DNA from: Epiperipatus broadwayi
Taxonomy: Eukaryota; Onychophora; Udeonychophora; Euonychophora; Peripatidae
Assembly: GCA_028023455.1 (NCBI GenBank)
Contig: JAQFVV010000073.1
Location: 1,668,080 to 1,732,079, forward strand
Reading direction: 5' to 3'
DNA: 64,000 nt
Below, one piece after another: positions 39,075-49,766 of this stretch. The translations under genes and the position numbers were made by a program. The notes under the pieces are model-generated. The model saw only the letters and a program-made list of their open reading frames with translations, searched no databases and was not told the DNA's origin. The number at the start of each line of letters is the position of its first letter. Positions within the stretch are counted from its first letter, which is position 1.

Positions 39075-39524
39075 CATATAATAATAATTCAAACAAATAT
39101 ATTTAATACAGTATTCAAAATTAAATAATATATTCTTTACCTGAAGTACTTTCAATTGTTTCACTGACAATCTTTATCAACTGTTAATACAAACGTACAA
39201 AAAAGTAAAAACTTGCATTACCCATCATTCAATCTATTCAAACTTCCCACAATTCTGTTGTCTTTATATTAGCCAATTGTTTATTCATTAAACCACTTCT
39301 ATTCCTAGATATCATCATTGCCTCTTTAATTTTACATTTTTCACTACACCTTTCAATTTGAATAATTTTTATATCTCTATTATTAAATTTAAATGCAAGT
39401 TTTTACTTTTTTGTACGTTTGTATTAACAGTTGATAAATATTGTCAGTGAAACAATTGAAAGTACTTCTGGTAAAGAATATATTATTTAATTTTGAATAC
39501 TGTATTAAATATATTTGTTTGAAT

Positions 39525-39535
<11 letters not shown>
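39075..39535. repeat. PLE-5: head-to-head Penelope-like 3' fragments
   Basis: Near-perfect inverted arms of about 140 bp (39075-39222 and 39392-39532) consist of a PLE 3' untranslated region. The spacer, read minus, still encodes the PLE C-terminus (KIKEAMMISRNRSG, then NKQLANIKTTELWEV and a stop). The left (minus) copy therefore extends into coding sequence, while the right (plus) copy has only the 3' end. The right outer end meets a (TA)n tract at 39524-39551. Confidence 0.8.
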
Positions 39536-39555
<20 letters not shown>

Positions 39556-39683
39556 ATTCTTACTGTTGTTGTTATTATTATAGCACTAACATTCAGTTAG
39601 ATTTTACTTGCAATTTCCTGAATAATTTGGTTATTTTAATAGCTACAAGCAAGACATTAGTCAATAAAAAATATATTAAACTA

Positions 39684-40575
39684 CACCTGGGTCTCATTTT
39701 ATGTGGTAGATAGGTTCCTCAGAAAATACGCACAAAAGAAATTACACAAAAATAGACTTAACTTATCTTGAAAAATGGGGGATATGTTCCAGTAATTTTC
39801 AGAAATCGCATAAAAGCACAGCAACAAGGAAAAATTACTTTAAAATTCGCATCAAAAAAATAAGGAAATAAAGTATGACTAATAAAAAATTTCAAATATT
39901 TGAAAAAAATTAATACAAGACAAACTCTTTTTATTAACTCCAATATTTGATTTTACATTTTTTCATACATATTTTAATCATTACTGCTATTTGACACTAT
40001 GCATTCATTTGTGAACTGGTAAGAAATCAGATTCATGGTATGATGTACAACTAGCACCACTTTCAGTCTTATGCTGTGTTAATGGTTTTCTGTTTCTATA
40101 TTAAAAAAATCAGATCACACTCAAAACAAAAAGATTATACATTATCATTAAAAAGATTATTTTCAGTTTAAAAAAATCAATAAAATCTTTGTTATTTATT
40201 TTAACAATCTAAAATTTTTTATTTCTGTTATATCTAACAAAATATGTTTTAAAAGTTTAAAATTTTTGAATATTTATTGGGATATTTTTATACATAAGTA
40301 TAAATCTATTATTGTTATTTACTCATTAATATAAGTAGGTTATTTACATAGAAGCTAAGGTTCTAAATACAGCTACAGGCCATATTCACATTAGCTGCTA
40401 ATATAACAATATATTTTTGAAAAAAAAAGTATTTCGAGTCAAAATAAGTTATTAATAATTTAATTTTTGTGATATCTAATAAATATAATGAAATATGAAA
40501 GATATTAAAAAGAAACATGAATCACATAACTTCAAAATTGCATTAAAATAATCCACATAAAACAAGACCCAGGTG
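39684..40575. mobile_element. pogo/Tigger-like non-autonomous DNA transposon (892 bp)
   Basis: The terminal inverted repeats begin CACCTGGGTCTCATTTTATG (39684 onward) and end in its reverse complement, CATAAAACAAGACCCAGGTG, with two mismatches (to 40575). The TA dinucleotides directly outside both ends (39682-39683 and 40576-40577) fit the TA target duplication of Tc1/mariner-pogo elements. Subterminal sequence (AGGTTCCTCAGAAAATACGC and AAATCGCATAAAAGC) resembles the style of Tigger ends. No transposase frame is present, so it would need a transposase in trans. Confidence 0.8.
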
Positions 40576-40579
40576 TACT

Positions 40580-41520
40580 AAAAAAAAATTGAGCAGAATT
40601 TACTATTTGCATATTCAAATAAGTACAGTGGCATTTAATTTGTATATATTTGACATTAAAAATATAGAGATATTAGGACAACCCTTGACTAAAAATTGCA
40701 TATATTACTTAATATATTTAATCTCTGAATGCATCCCTTGAAGATCACAATAGTAATAAATAATCTTAAAAAAGAAAAAACGAACCAGCGTTTTGTGATT
40801 ACAACACTTTTGTTGTCAATTAATAAAAGTATAGCACACATATACATAATTAATACCAATTAAGTGAACTTCAATATAATGAATAAAGATAAAACTTGAA
40901 TATATATATGGAAAAAAATTATGTACAGTTAAGTTGTTTTTTAAGGCTTAAATAATAGTAATAAAACTGGGGAGAAGTTGTTAAATGCCTTAGACCTCTT
41001 TGTAAGTACAGAGGCAAAATTCTCTCTCTAGCCTTTTTCTGCTGAAGAGTTTCAATCAACTTCTTTCTCAAAATTCTAATAAACTGATATATAGGCTATG
41101 ATTAATTTTAGATAGGCTAACTAGATATTATTTTTTCTCTTATATATGTTTTGTTTTGCTGAAGCTTGTTTTGCAATTATCATTGTTTTTCCAGCTTGCT
41201 AATAGAATTATTTTGTTTACTACCTTTTAATCGAAATATTTTGATTAACTTATTTTTTCACTTTAATTCATTAATTTCACAAGTTAATAATTTAAATAAT
41301 TAAATAGCATTATTTAATATTTTTCTACAAGTTTAATTTTTTTAAATGGGTATATAACGTACATACACAACTATATATATATAGCAATTAAGCGTGTAAA
41401 ATAGCCCTAAATTAAGGCATTATATTTTTATACAATAATTGCGTCTTGGGATCATATCTAATAAATCTATACTCATAACAGTATTAATTAAAGAAAGTTG
41501 CGAGCAAATTAAAGAGATTT
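40580..41520. other. AT-rich noncoding stretch
   Basis: Nothing recognisable. Confidence 0.5.
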
Positions 41521-41523
41521 GTG

Positions 41524-41996
41524 ATGGGCAAAAAAAAAAAAAAAGAAAATAAGATAAAAAATACTTTTTTGAAAGATGTTAAAGAGGAACTTAATGAATT
41601 TGGAAAGAATGAATCAAGAAGTAGAGTTACTTGGCGAAAGTGTTCTGAGGGATGGGTGGAGATCGCCTGTAGCCAAGATGGTTTGTGAAAAATTTTACTA
41701 AAATCTGCTCTTATTGCATTTAAAAGATATTTTAAGTTAAAATCGTAACATTCATTATTTTTATTTCATGTTTAAGTAAGTAAAATTATAAATTATATCC
41801 TTATTTAATAAAAATTGTTTTAGCTTATAATTAAAAGCTTTAAACATATTAATAATTAATGCTTCGAAAGTAGTTATTAAATTAATGACACACAAAAAGA
41901 AACGTTTGTTTAATCTTCAAACGTCTGCTTTACCAGAAGTAGTTAATAATAATTATTACATTCGATCACGTGTGACCAAAGGATGGGCTGAAAATT
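41524..41996 (+). other. Possible two-exon HMG-box-like gene fragment
   Basis: From ATG at 41524 an open frame of 54 codons runs MGKKKKKENKIKNTFLKDV, KEELNEFGKNESRSRV, TWRKCSEGWVEIACSQD to a TGA. The spacing F..D....L...G......V...CS..W is like the first two helices of an HMG box, including the maelstrom-type box; the third helix is missing. A possible donor, CAAGATG|GTTTGT, lies at 41685. A possible acceptor, TCTGCTTTACCAG, lies near 41937. Joining them keeps phase and adds EVVNNNYYIRSRVTKGWAEN before a stop at about 41996. The repeated RSRVT and W motif in both parts is odd. The donor is weak. It may be a decayed exon or pseudogene. No function is claimed. Confidence 0.25.
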
Positions 41997-42174
41997 AATA
42001 CCTCGATAGGATATGATGAAAAGTTGCTGTTAGAAAAAAATATTTGGTGTGAATAAATGGATTTTATTATTACATTTATTGTTTTTAGTTTTTATATTTG
42101 TTAATCAATATTTTTTTTAAAAAAAATTCAATATCTACTTTATACACTTTTCTAGTTGTGTGTGTATGGATGCT

Positions 42175-42440
42175 CTTCTACAATATATACTAGTATAACT
42201 TGAATACATCAACATGCATAGATCTTTGAGCGGTCCATTGTCAGTTTTTCAATGAAATGAATGCTTGAATAGTTGAAAGTGTGAGAAGATTAAAGCCTGT
42301 CCAGTAAAGTTTAAAGAATTATTATATTAATATGAATCAAGCACTGATTGTATATATGTATAGGAGATTATGATCTTGCCTAACTGATGAGTGGCTGGTT
42401 CTGCGCAAAATACATATATCAGAGATCATGTACACATGTG
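42175..42440 (+). repeat. Family C hammerhead repeat copy
   Basis: Aligns with 17400-17614: CTTTGAGC..TCCAT, TTTTCAATG, CCTGTCCAGTAAAG and the ribozyme region. The core CTGATGA is at 42384-42390. GAAA reads AAAA, so the catalytic G12 is absent. Stem I pairs are eroded. Confidence 0.65.
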
Positions 42441-42805
42441 TATAGTCATTTGTATTGTTGCTTCAGATGGTGTGGCGGAAAAATATAGATGGAAAAATCC
42501 TATGTTCAAATCCCTTTATTTATTTATATAAGAAACATTCAGTATAAGTAAATTGTATATACATATTTGTATTTGCATACAAATAGTAAATACATGGATA
42601 TGCAATCACAAAACATAAAAAAGCATGAAAGAAATTTTTAAATGAAACCATTCAGAGTCTTCAACTATTGTACAATACTCTTCAATAAATTTGTTTAGTC
42701 AAAATTTTAAAAAGTTGAAAAAATTATATAAAGAGAGAATATTCATTATTCTACATATGAATGAATTTAGCTTAAACTTAATAAAAATCACGATATGTCT
42801 TACCT

Positions 42806-42870
42806 GAACTTTGGTGCAGGTGGTAGAGTGTCTGATTTGGGATCTGGAGGTCACACAATCACTTTTCACT
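42806..42870 (+). repeat. tRNA-derived SINE head, family 2
   Basis: TGGTGCAGGTGGTAGAGTGT followed by CTGATTTGGGATCTGGAGGTC matches the D-arm/anticodon-arm layout of the copies at 38240-38490. The anticodon stem is weak and the B-box is lost. Confidence 0.5.
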
Positions 42871-42879
42871 ATTGTGTTT

Positions 42880-44255
42880 TTTATAGTATGGATTTTACCA
42901 ATATTTTTTAATCTCTTTTTTATAAGTTGCAAGTTCTACAAATAAAATAATTAATGTAATTAAGCATGGTTTATTATTTCAAAAATTAGCAAGAAGTTCA
43001 GGTAACAAAAGTCATAAATTAAGCTGCAATTTATGAACCTTGAGATTCTGAGAAGACCATTATACCTTTACATTAAACCATGAAGGGCATCAAGTGTGTT
43101 ATTAAATAGAAATTCTAAGAAGTTTGAAAACTGAGTGAACTGTAACCCTAAAACATGAATATAACTCTAGAATCTTCAATTTTATCATCACAATAATCCA
43201 GGGTGTCCATTGAATGGTTTATTGCTCAGGAGTGCCATAAGTTCAAATATGTAAAAATAAGGGTAAATCTGGAATTGCAATTGCTGAACTTTGGAATTGG
43301 TCACTTAATATGCATGAAATTAATCTAATTACTCTAACAGTTAATTAGAAATTATTGCAGAAACATAATAAATTGATGCTTTAATGCATTAAAGTAATTT
43401 TTGATGGCATCATTCTCTCATATTTATTTTTATTCCCATCAAAGTTCTTTGAGGTGTGTTTCTGTGACATCATTATTTCAAACACTTTGATAACCATTCT
43501 AAACCACTTTATTGGGTATTTTATCATAAATAAAAAAGTAAATTATCATTGTGTCTTCCTTGCAATATGGGCTTTAAAGATATTTCTACCATACCCATGA
43601 TGTGGGACTTCTCAGGATGATTCAGTTCCAGTAACAGATTACTAATGAACAGTGCAATAGTATGCTATTATTGTATTTCTCTAAGTATATTTCCTTTCTT
43701 CAAACAAGCAGAAAACATATAAAACAATAGAATGTATTTATTGGTGCAGCCCTCAGAATTCTCAGAGCAGACACACCCTTTTTATCTGGGCAAGCAATAT
43801 CAAATTACAATCAAAGATGTCAAAGCACATCACAAAATTATTTACAACTGCCTATAACAAAAAAAAATTAGCATATAATATAATTTGTAATATATAACAT
43901 ACTATTTTTAATTTACAAGTCTGAGTAAGTAAATCTCTATTTGAAAATAATTTAGTTTCAAAAAAAAATTACAATAATATTTAAATGTGAAGAATGTGAT
44001 CTTAAATAACATATAACAACTAACTATATGAGCTAAAAATAAAAATCAAATTTTGTTTATAAAAAATAATTGTGAAATCTACAAACATCTTAATACTAGA
44101 GAGGAAAGGGTAAATTTGGAAAAAACTAAGTAATATTTATAAGTATTCAGCATATAAAAAGACCCAGCAGGTGTCAAATGCATTTAAAATGGCATTTTCA
44201 TTAAATAGATCATTTATGATTAACATTAGCATTCCCACATTATCTAATATGGTGT
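42880..44255. other. Noncoding stretch
   Basis: Slightly less AT-rich than its surroundings at 43000-43650, but no coding frame or known repeat is recognised. Confidence 0.45.
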
Positions 44256-44261
44256 TTTTAC

Positions 44262-44575
44262 AAAAATACTTGAACAGTTGTGGGGTAGTGTAGTTTGAAT
44301 CCTGACCATTAAAGTAAGATTGGCTGTCCTAATATAAGCTGAGCATTGATTGTATATATGTGTGGAAATGATAATCTGGACCAACTGATGAGTACTGGTT
44401 TAGCACAAAATACAAACCTTGGTAATTATTTATCTTTTTGACATGTGTGTGATCAAGTGTATCAGTGATATGAAAGAGCATGGATGTTTGAGGGTCATGT
44501 GAAAGTCTGATTTCACACCCCTTATATATTACATATAGAAGTGAAGGTATGAAAAAGCCTGTACTGTAGAAAAAA
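44262..44575 (+). repeat. Family C hammerhead repeat copy (full 3' half)
   Basis: Covers the ribozyme region (CTGATGA 44385-44391) through the 3' end (CCCTTATATATTACATATAG, then GCCTGTACTGTAG). Stem I is bipartite: ACCAA (44380-44384) with TTGGT (44419-44423), and GATAA (44370-44374) with TTATC (44430-44434). Stem II GTAC/GCAC has one mismatch. AAAA replaces GAAA, and the cleavage triplet reads ACC, so it is expected to be inactive. Confidence 0.7.
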
Positions 44576-44584
44576 ATCATATTT

Positions 44585-45130
44585 CAAAAATATTAAAAAT
44601 GATCAACCAATGAGCACAAATAAGATTCCCTATATTTCTTGTTGGTCTTTTAGTCTGTTCTTTTTACATCTTACAAACAGATAATTTTTTTAAATATTTC
44701 AATATTTTGCCTAATTATAGCTCTGTATTATATTCTGTTCCTATGACAGTAATCTGTATTGCACTTCTTTAAAGAGTTTTGAGATAAATTTTATAAATAA
44801 GATTGAATCTCACATAAAATCAAACTCAAGACAAACGCAAAATATATATACATTTTTTAGAAAGTGGGGTTTATTTTCCATTTTTTATCTTTTTGCTAGT
44901 GATTATGATATAATCAATAATTATTTTTTTAAATGTTTTTAGCTTCCCAATTACTGTTCTATTATTGTTAATAGAAATAAAAACAGATGCTTTTAAAACA
45001 ATAAATATATTATTGAATTTATAAATTTTCAACACTAGTAACACAAATATAATCAAATATTATTAGCGTTTGGAAATATAGCAACATTTGTTTGTATTTG
45101 TATTATTTGTGGTTTAGAATTATTTTATGC
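44585..45130. other. AT-rich noncoding stretch
   Basis: Nothing recognisable. Confidence 0.5.
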
Positions 45131-45148
45131 AATTACATATAATGTTAA

Positions 45149-45589
45149 AACAGGCTAAACTCACTATACATATGCCACACACAGCAAGCTAAAGTAATCA
45201 ATGGATGCCAGAAGGCTTGTGCATAAAATCCCCATCTAGTGCCCCTAATCCAATATCCCCAGACTAGTTTCTGGCTTGTGGCCTTTGTCAGTTTAAGACT
45301 CATAGTTTTGTAGTTAAATGGAGATAAAAGGTGGCTGCTGGAGAGTTGCATTAGATTTTAAGATCTAGATGCAGTGCTCTCACATCCAAGGCTCCTCACT
45401 GACGAAGGCCACAAGCCAGAAACTAGTCTGGGGATATTGGATTAGTGGGCACTAGATGGGGATTTTATGCACAAGCCTTCTGGCATCCATTGATTACTCT
45501 AGCTTGCTGTGTGTGGCATACATATAGTGAGTTTTGCCTGTTTCAACAACAGCTATACACAAGCATAAGAGATGGTGGTCATGTGATGT
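45149..45589. repeat. Family A foldback insertion with perfect 16-bp target duplication
   Basis: The left arm (45149-45292) is minus, running from AACAGGCTAAACTC to the ribozyme core (CAGT at 45289-45292). The right part (45293-45589) is plus and contains a complete ribozyme, then the unit to ATGTGATGTT. The 16-mer TTACATATAATGTTAA occurs at 45133-45148 and 45590-45605. This is a complete, fairly young insertion, and the clearest example of the family in the window. Confidence 0.9.
45384..45442 (+). ncRNA. Type I hammerhead ribozyme motif, best-preserved copy
   Basis: The core is CTGACGA (45399-45405) and GAAA is 45419-45422. Cleavage is predicted after GTC (45426-45428). The inner stem I pairs TCCTCA (45393-45398) with TGGGGA (45429-45434). 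The internal loop is GGC against TA. The outer stem I pairs ATCCAA (45384-45389) with TTGGAT (45437-45442). Stem II pairs GGC (45407-45409) with GCC (45415-45417) around CACAA; the junction pair is A-A. Stem III, ACTAGT (45422-45427), gives only 2 bp with a 2-base loop in one molecule but is self-complementary, so two copies can share a 6-bp stem III. The match to the type I consensus is good; activity is untested. Confidence 0.8.
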
Positions 45590-45967
45590 TTACATATAAT
45601 GTTAATGAGTTTAAATTTTAAATAGTTTTTTTAAAAGCAATGTATTTACTTAATTCTATGTAAATATAAATCAATCAAAATTCATTTTTAATATTACTAT
45701 TTGACATTAATAATTGAATAGTACATGCATCATAAAGCCCAATCCCAATTCAAACCCATGATATTAATGTTACTTAATAAGTGATAAAATTAGGTAATGT
45801 TAAGGCACATAAACTAACAACCAGTTATCACAACCTAAGATTTAAAGCCAAATATAAATAAACATTAAAACAACAGTGAAACCTAACTGGTCAAATGAAT
45901 ATTACAGCATACAATAGATCGGATTAATGAACTTAATCAAGAAAAAAATGTATATAATAACATTAAA

Positions 45968-46929
45968 GTCAACTATATAATATTTAAACAGCATTAAACT
46001 GTTGCACATGCACTTTGGATTTTTTTAAATATAAAATGAATGAATACTAAACACTTCAACCACATGATAAAGTCTTTGGAAAAGATAGAATGGCCATCTA
46101 TCTTTTCGAACCCAAACGCTTTTGTATGGGCGAATGTTAAGTGTTTGAAAGTGAAAGTGTGAAGTTCTTAAATAATCACTTTAAATTACTTTTACATGCT
46201 TGAATGAATGATGCTGGTGAAATTAATTAGAATTTATGATACATCATTCTTATTTGAAATTAAATGTATGTAAATAAGTCAATTATTTTATATAGCACGA
46301 TGTTTTTTATAAACTATATAATATTTAAACAGCATTAAACTGTTGCGCATGCACTTTGGATTTTTTTAAATATAAAATGAATGAATACTAAACACTTCAA
46401 CCACATGATAAAATCTTAGGAAAAGATAGAATGGCCATCTATCTTTTTGAACCCAAACGTTTTTGTATGGGCGAATCTAAAGTGTTTGAAAGTGAAAGCA
46501 TGAAGATCTTAAATAATCACTTTAAATTACTTTTACATGTTTGAATGAATGACACTGGGGAAATTTATTAGAATTTACGATATGTCATTCTTATTTGAAA
46601 TTAAATGTATGTAAATAAGTCAATTATTTTATATAGCGCGATGTTTTTTATAAACTATATAATATTTAAACAGCATTAAACTGTTGCGCATGCACTTTGG
46701 ATTTTTTTAAATATAAAATGAATGAATACTAAACACTTCAATCACATGATAAAGTCTTTGGAAAAGATAGAATGGCCATCTATCTTTTCGAACCCAAACG
46801 CTTTTGTATGGGCAAATCTTAAGTGTTTTATATTTAAAAAAATCCAAAGCACATGGGCAACAGTTTAATGCTGTTCAAATATTATATAGTTTATAAAAAA
46901 TATCACACTATATAAAATAATTGACTTAT
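45968..46929. repeat. Family B tandem array (341-bp units) with inverted end
   Basis: Units start at 45971, 46312 and 46652 (spacings 341 and 340 bp). The third unit breaks off near 46827, where a minus-oriented arm (46828-46929) matching the unit start follows. The 10-mer TAACATTAAA flanks the whole at 45958-45967 and 46930-46939, so this is one insertion event. Every unit has the hairpin AAAAGATAGA/TCTATCTTTT (for example 46081-46090 with 46098-46107) enclosed by AAACACTT/AAGTGTTT. No coding capacity. Confidence 0.85.
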
Positions 46930-46939
46930 TAACATTAAA

Positions 46940-47491
46940 TTAAAGAAAAACTCAATGTTTATTTTCTTATCTTTTCTTACAATTTTGTTTTACTAAATTA
47001 TATTGATGCTTCTCCAACTAATATCAACTACAAAAATTTATATAAATATCAACAAAAGTAATCATGCATTGCTGAAAACAAGGGGAACATCATGGAAGAA
47101 AAGTCATCATCCATGGATCTACAAATTATTAAGGCCAATGTAGGATTATCCTATCTCTCTATGCCTGGATTAATAAACATCAAAATGATCTATCATGATT
47201 TTTTTTTAATTCCTTGCTTCAAAACTCCAGTTCATAGGCTTCCATCAGATATTCAAATTCCCAGATATGCATAAAGGAATTACCATGGATTGTAAAAACA
47301 AGCCATAAGAACACTGTCTGTATGAACTATAAAAACAAAGTCATAAAGTTGACAACATCTATATTTATATTTAATTGTTTGTATGCTATGTGTAATAATT
47401 TAATTTTCTTTATTTTAATGATCCAATCATTATAAATGAGACATGGTAATACATTATGTAACATATATATATATATATAAATTCAACATTC

Positions 47492-47533
<42 letters not shown>

Positions 47534-49240
47534 ACAGGACATGCAGTGGCTATTTTTTATGGGATCAGGATGGTAAACATTGGTATGAACCAAACATAAA
47601 TGAAGAATAACTACAGATGTCTAAATGAGTTTTCTAAATCTTGATATAAATTTTATTCTCCAAAGGCTAATCCATGTATATATGTTTATTAAATTTATTT
47701 AAATGTTAAAGCATGTTTCTTGGTTTATTTTTCTGTTGTTAAATTCTGCTTAGTCATATCCTTATATACATATCATGATCATTAATTGCAATTTATACAA
47801 TATTCTATACACACTTCCATTAATAAGCATATACTCATTATATATTATGAATGTGATGATACAAATATTACCTGAACCTGAAGATCACATACATCTCCCT
47901 GAGTTGGAAATCTGGAATAGTGGGTGTAATTTACAATATGTAGGTGATAAGTTAAGGATAGAATCAGTAGTTATTTAAATCTTACTCTTTTCTCTCTTAG
48001 ATATGAGTTTACTGTAAGGGGATATGCATAAAAATAACAAAAAAGATATACCCTTTTTACTCATCAGGAGGAACCCACCAACTTTTGTGCATACCATGAT
48101 TAGACAGTCCCATTACAATATATTAAAATGATATTTTACAGATAAAAGTTATAAATGGATATTTTGGATTAGTTCATATTTTGCTTATTGTTGATATTAT
48201 TATCATACTGATATCTTGAATTAATCACATCACCCATCAATCAAGCAACAGATATCATTGGAGGATATTCAAAGAAAATCAAAAATAATATTAAAGAGGG
48301 AGGGACTTTGTTCTCAAGTAATTCTTACTACCTGAATAATCAATCAATGATGTGATCAAAAGAAAATATCAATATGATGCTAATATTTAACAACAAATAA
48401 ATGTATACTTTGATTAATTCAAAATATATGTTCATATATATATAATGAAATAGACCCAGTGTAGACCATTAGCTGAAAATTCAAATATAAAATGCCAAAT
48501 CACCCCCCCCACACACACACACACAAATGATATGTTTTTTTAAGCAAGCTATTTAACAATAAAGATAAAGTCTGAATTTCAAACAGCATGACCATTTGAA
48601 ATTCAGACTTTATCTTTATTTAAGAGGTAGCATTGCTGATAAACCATAATATTTGGGAGGGAAGAGATCTTTACCTTTATTTAGAAGGTAATATTGTTGA
48701 AAAACATAATGTTTGGGGGAGGAGGTGATATAATATTTTATATATATACATAAAGCACAACATTCTCACAATTCAAATATATGATTACAGATACTAATAC
48801 AAATATAAATTACTTCTAAAATGCATTTTGACAGAACTAATTTTTTTAGTTAACCTAGAACATCACGTCTTTAAATGTCCTCTATTTTGTTTCATATTTC
48901 ATTAGTTTACATCACACCAATTTACTTCATAAGCATTGCTGTTTTCACAGACACTCTTGATGGTAACTATCTTTTGAAGTAGCATGAATAAAAATAAGAT
49001 CATTCATATATTAATAATACCAATAATTATGCACTTTTAACGCTTGTGAGAGAAGTTATATTCGATTTTTATTTTTAAAAAATTAAAGTTTATATGTAAA
49101 ATTAAACTACAGTGGATTCTAAACTATGTTAAATTTTGATGCAAGTCCCTCTCATGTACAAACATATATAATGTATAACAACTCACATTTTGTTGGAAAT
49201 TTTGATTAGTTATACAGTACTTTGCAATGCATATACACAT
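46940..49240. other. Noncoding stretch with microsatellites
   Basis: Contains (TA)n..(TG)n at about 47461-47535 and C-run plus (AC)n at about 48505-48526. Short open frames at 47092-47274 and 47775-47978 have somewhat protein-like 3' parts but no recognisable domain. Confidence 0.45.
48558..48725. repeat. Perfect 26-bp inverted repeat followed by a diverged tandem duplication
   Basis: The arms 48558-48583 and 48595-48620 (starting AATAAAGATAAAGTCTGAAT) are exact reverse complements with an 11-base loop. Immediately after, two related segments (48616-48676 and 48677-48725) share AGGTA.TATTG.TGA.AAACAT and TTTGGG.GG. Confidence 0.8.
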
Positions 49241-49244
49241 ATAT

Positions 49245-49300
49245 ATCCTAGAAACTGACAAGGGCTAACAGCTAGAAACCAGTCTGGAGATAAAGATATT
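49245..49300 (+). ncRNA. Diverged hammerhead fragment, family A type
   Basis: CTGACAA (49255-49261), then GGGCTAACAGCTA, GAAAC (49275-49279) and AGTC with TGGAGA match the family A ribozyme order. Little of the rest of the unit remains around it. G8 is lost. Confidence 0.5.
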
Positions 49301-49327
49301 CAGAAAATCTTGTTCTTGTTCATGCTC

Positions 49328-49370
<43 letters not shown>
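49328..49370. repeat. (TA)n microsatellite
   Basis: Simple repeat just downstream (minus sense) of the candidate three-exon gene. Confidence 0.95.
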
Positions 49371-49372
<2 letters not shown>

Positions 49373-49448
49373 AACCACCCACCTTCTTTAATTCAATTAA
49401 TAATAATGACAAATAGAAATCTAAAAATACTCTTCCTCCCTTGCTAAA

Positions 49449-49766
49449 CTACCCAATCTTTGAAGGTGCTTGGTCCTCAGGTGGAGTGCAGAATATCATT
49501 GGCAGCAAGCTACCAATAATATAAACACTTGGCTACTAGACAAATACTGACCAAATAAACACTTTATTTATTTTAAGGTAAACCTTTAGGCACCAGTTAA
49601 TCACATAGTAATTAACATGTTTACCTGATCCATAACAAATCCAGTACCTGAGACCCCGGCTAGCTCATTGAATTGCAGCTGCCTTAAAAGAAAAGAAATC
49701 TCTACCCAATCTAAACATTCTACTTTAAATAATAATGATGATTTACCGTACGTTAAACTTTGGCAT
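49449..49766 (-). CDS. Candidate three-exon gene encoding a 53-residue membrane-type protein
   Basis: Assembled by eye on the minus strand. Exon a is 49766-49747: ATG CCA AAG TTT AAC GTA CG, then donor GTAAAT. The 64-bp intron ends in a pyrimidine-rich TTTCTTTTCTTTTAAG. Exon b is 49682-49625, completing the split codon and adding QLQFNELAGVSGTGFVMDQ, with donor CAG|GTAAAC. The 92-bp intron ends in CTAGTAG. Exon c is 49532-49449, reading PSVYIIGSLLPMIFC then TPPEDQAPSKIG and a TAG stop. Phases match at both junctions and the coding total is 162 bases. The VYIIGSLLPMIF segment could span a membrane. An ATTAAA-type poly(A) signal lies near 49388-49393. The region is less AT-rich than its neighbours. 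The protein is not recognised. Alternatives are a wrong exon chain or an extra 5' noncoding exon. Confidence 0.45.

Noticed and set aside
46312-46651. Hammerhead search in the family B 341-bp unit
   Set aside because: No CUGANGA on either strand; a GAAA within an inverted GAATGATG segment is not enough.
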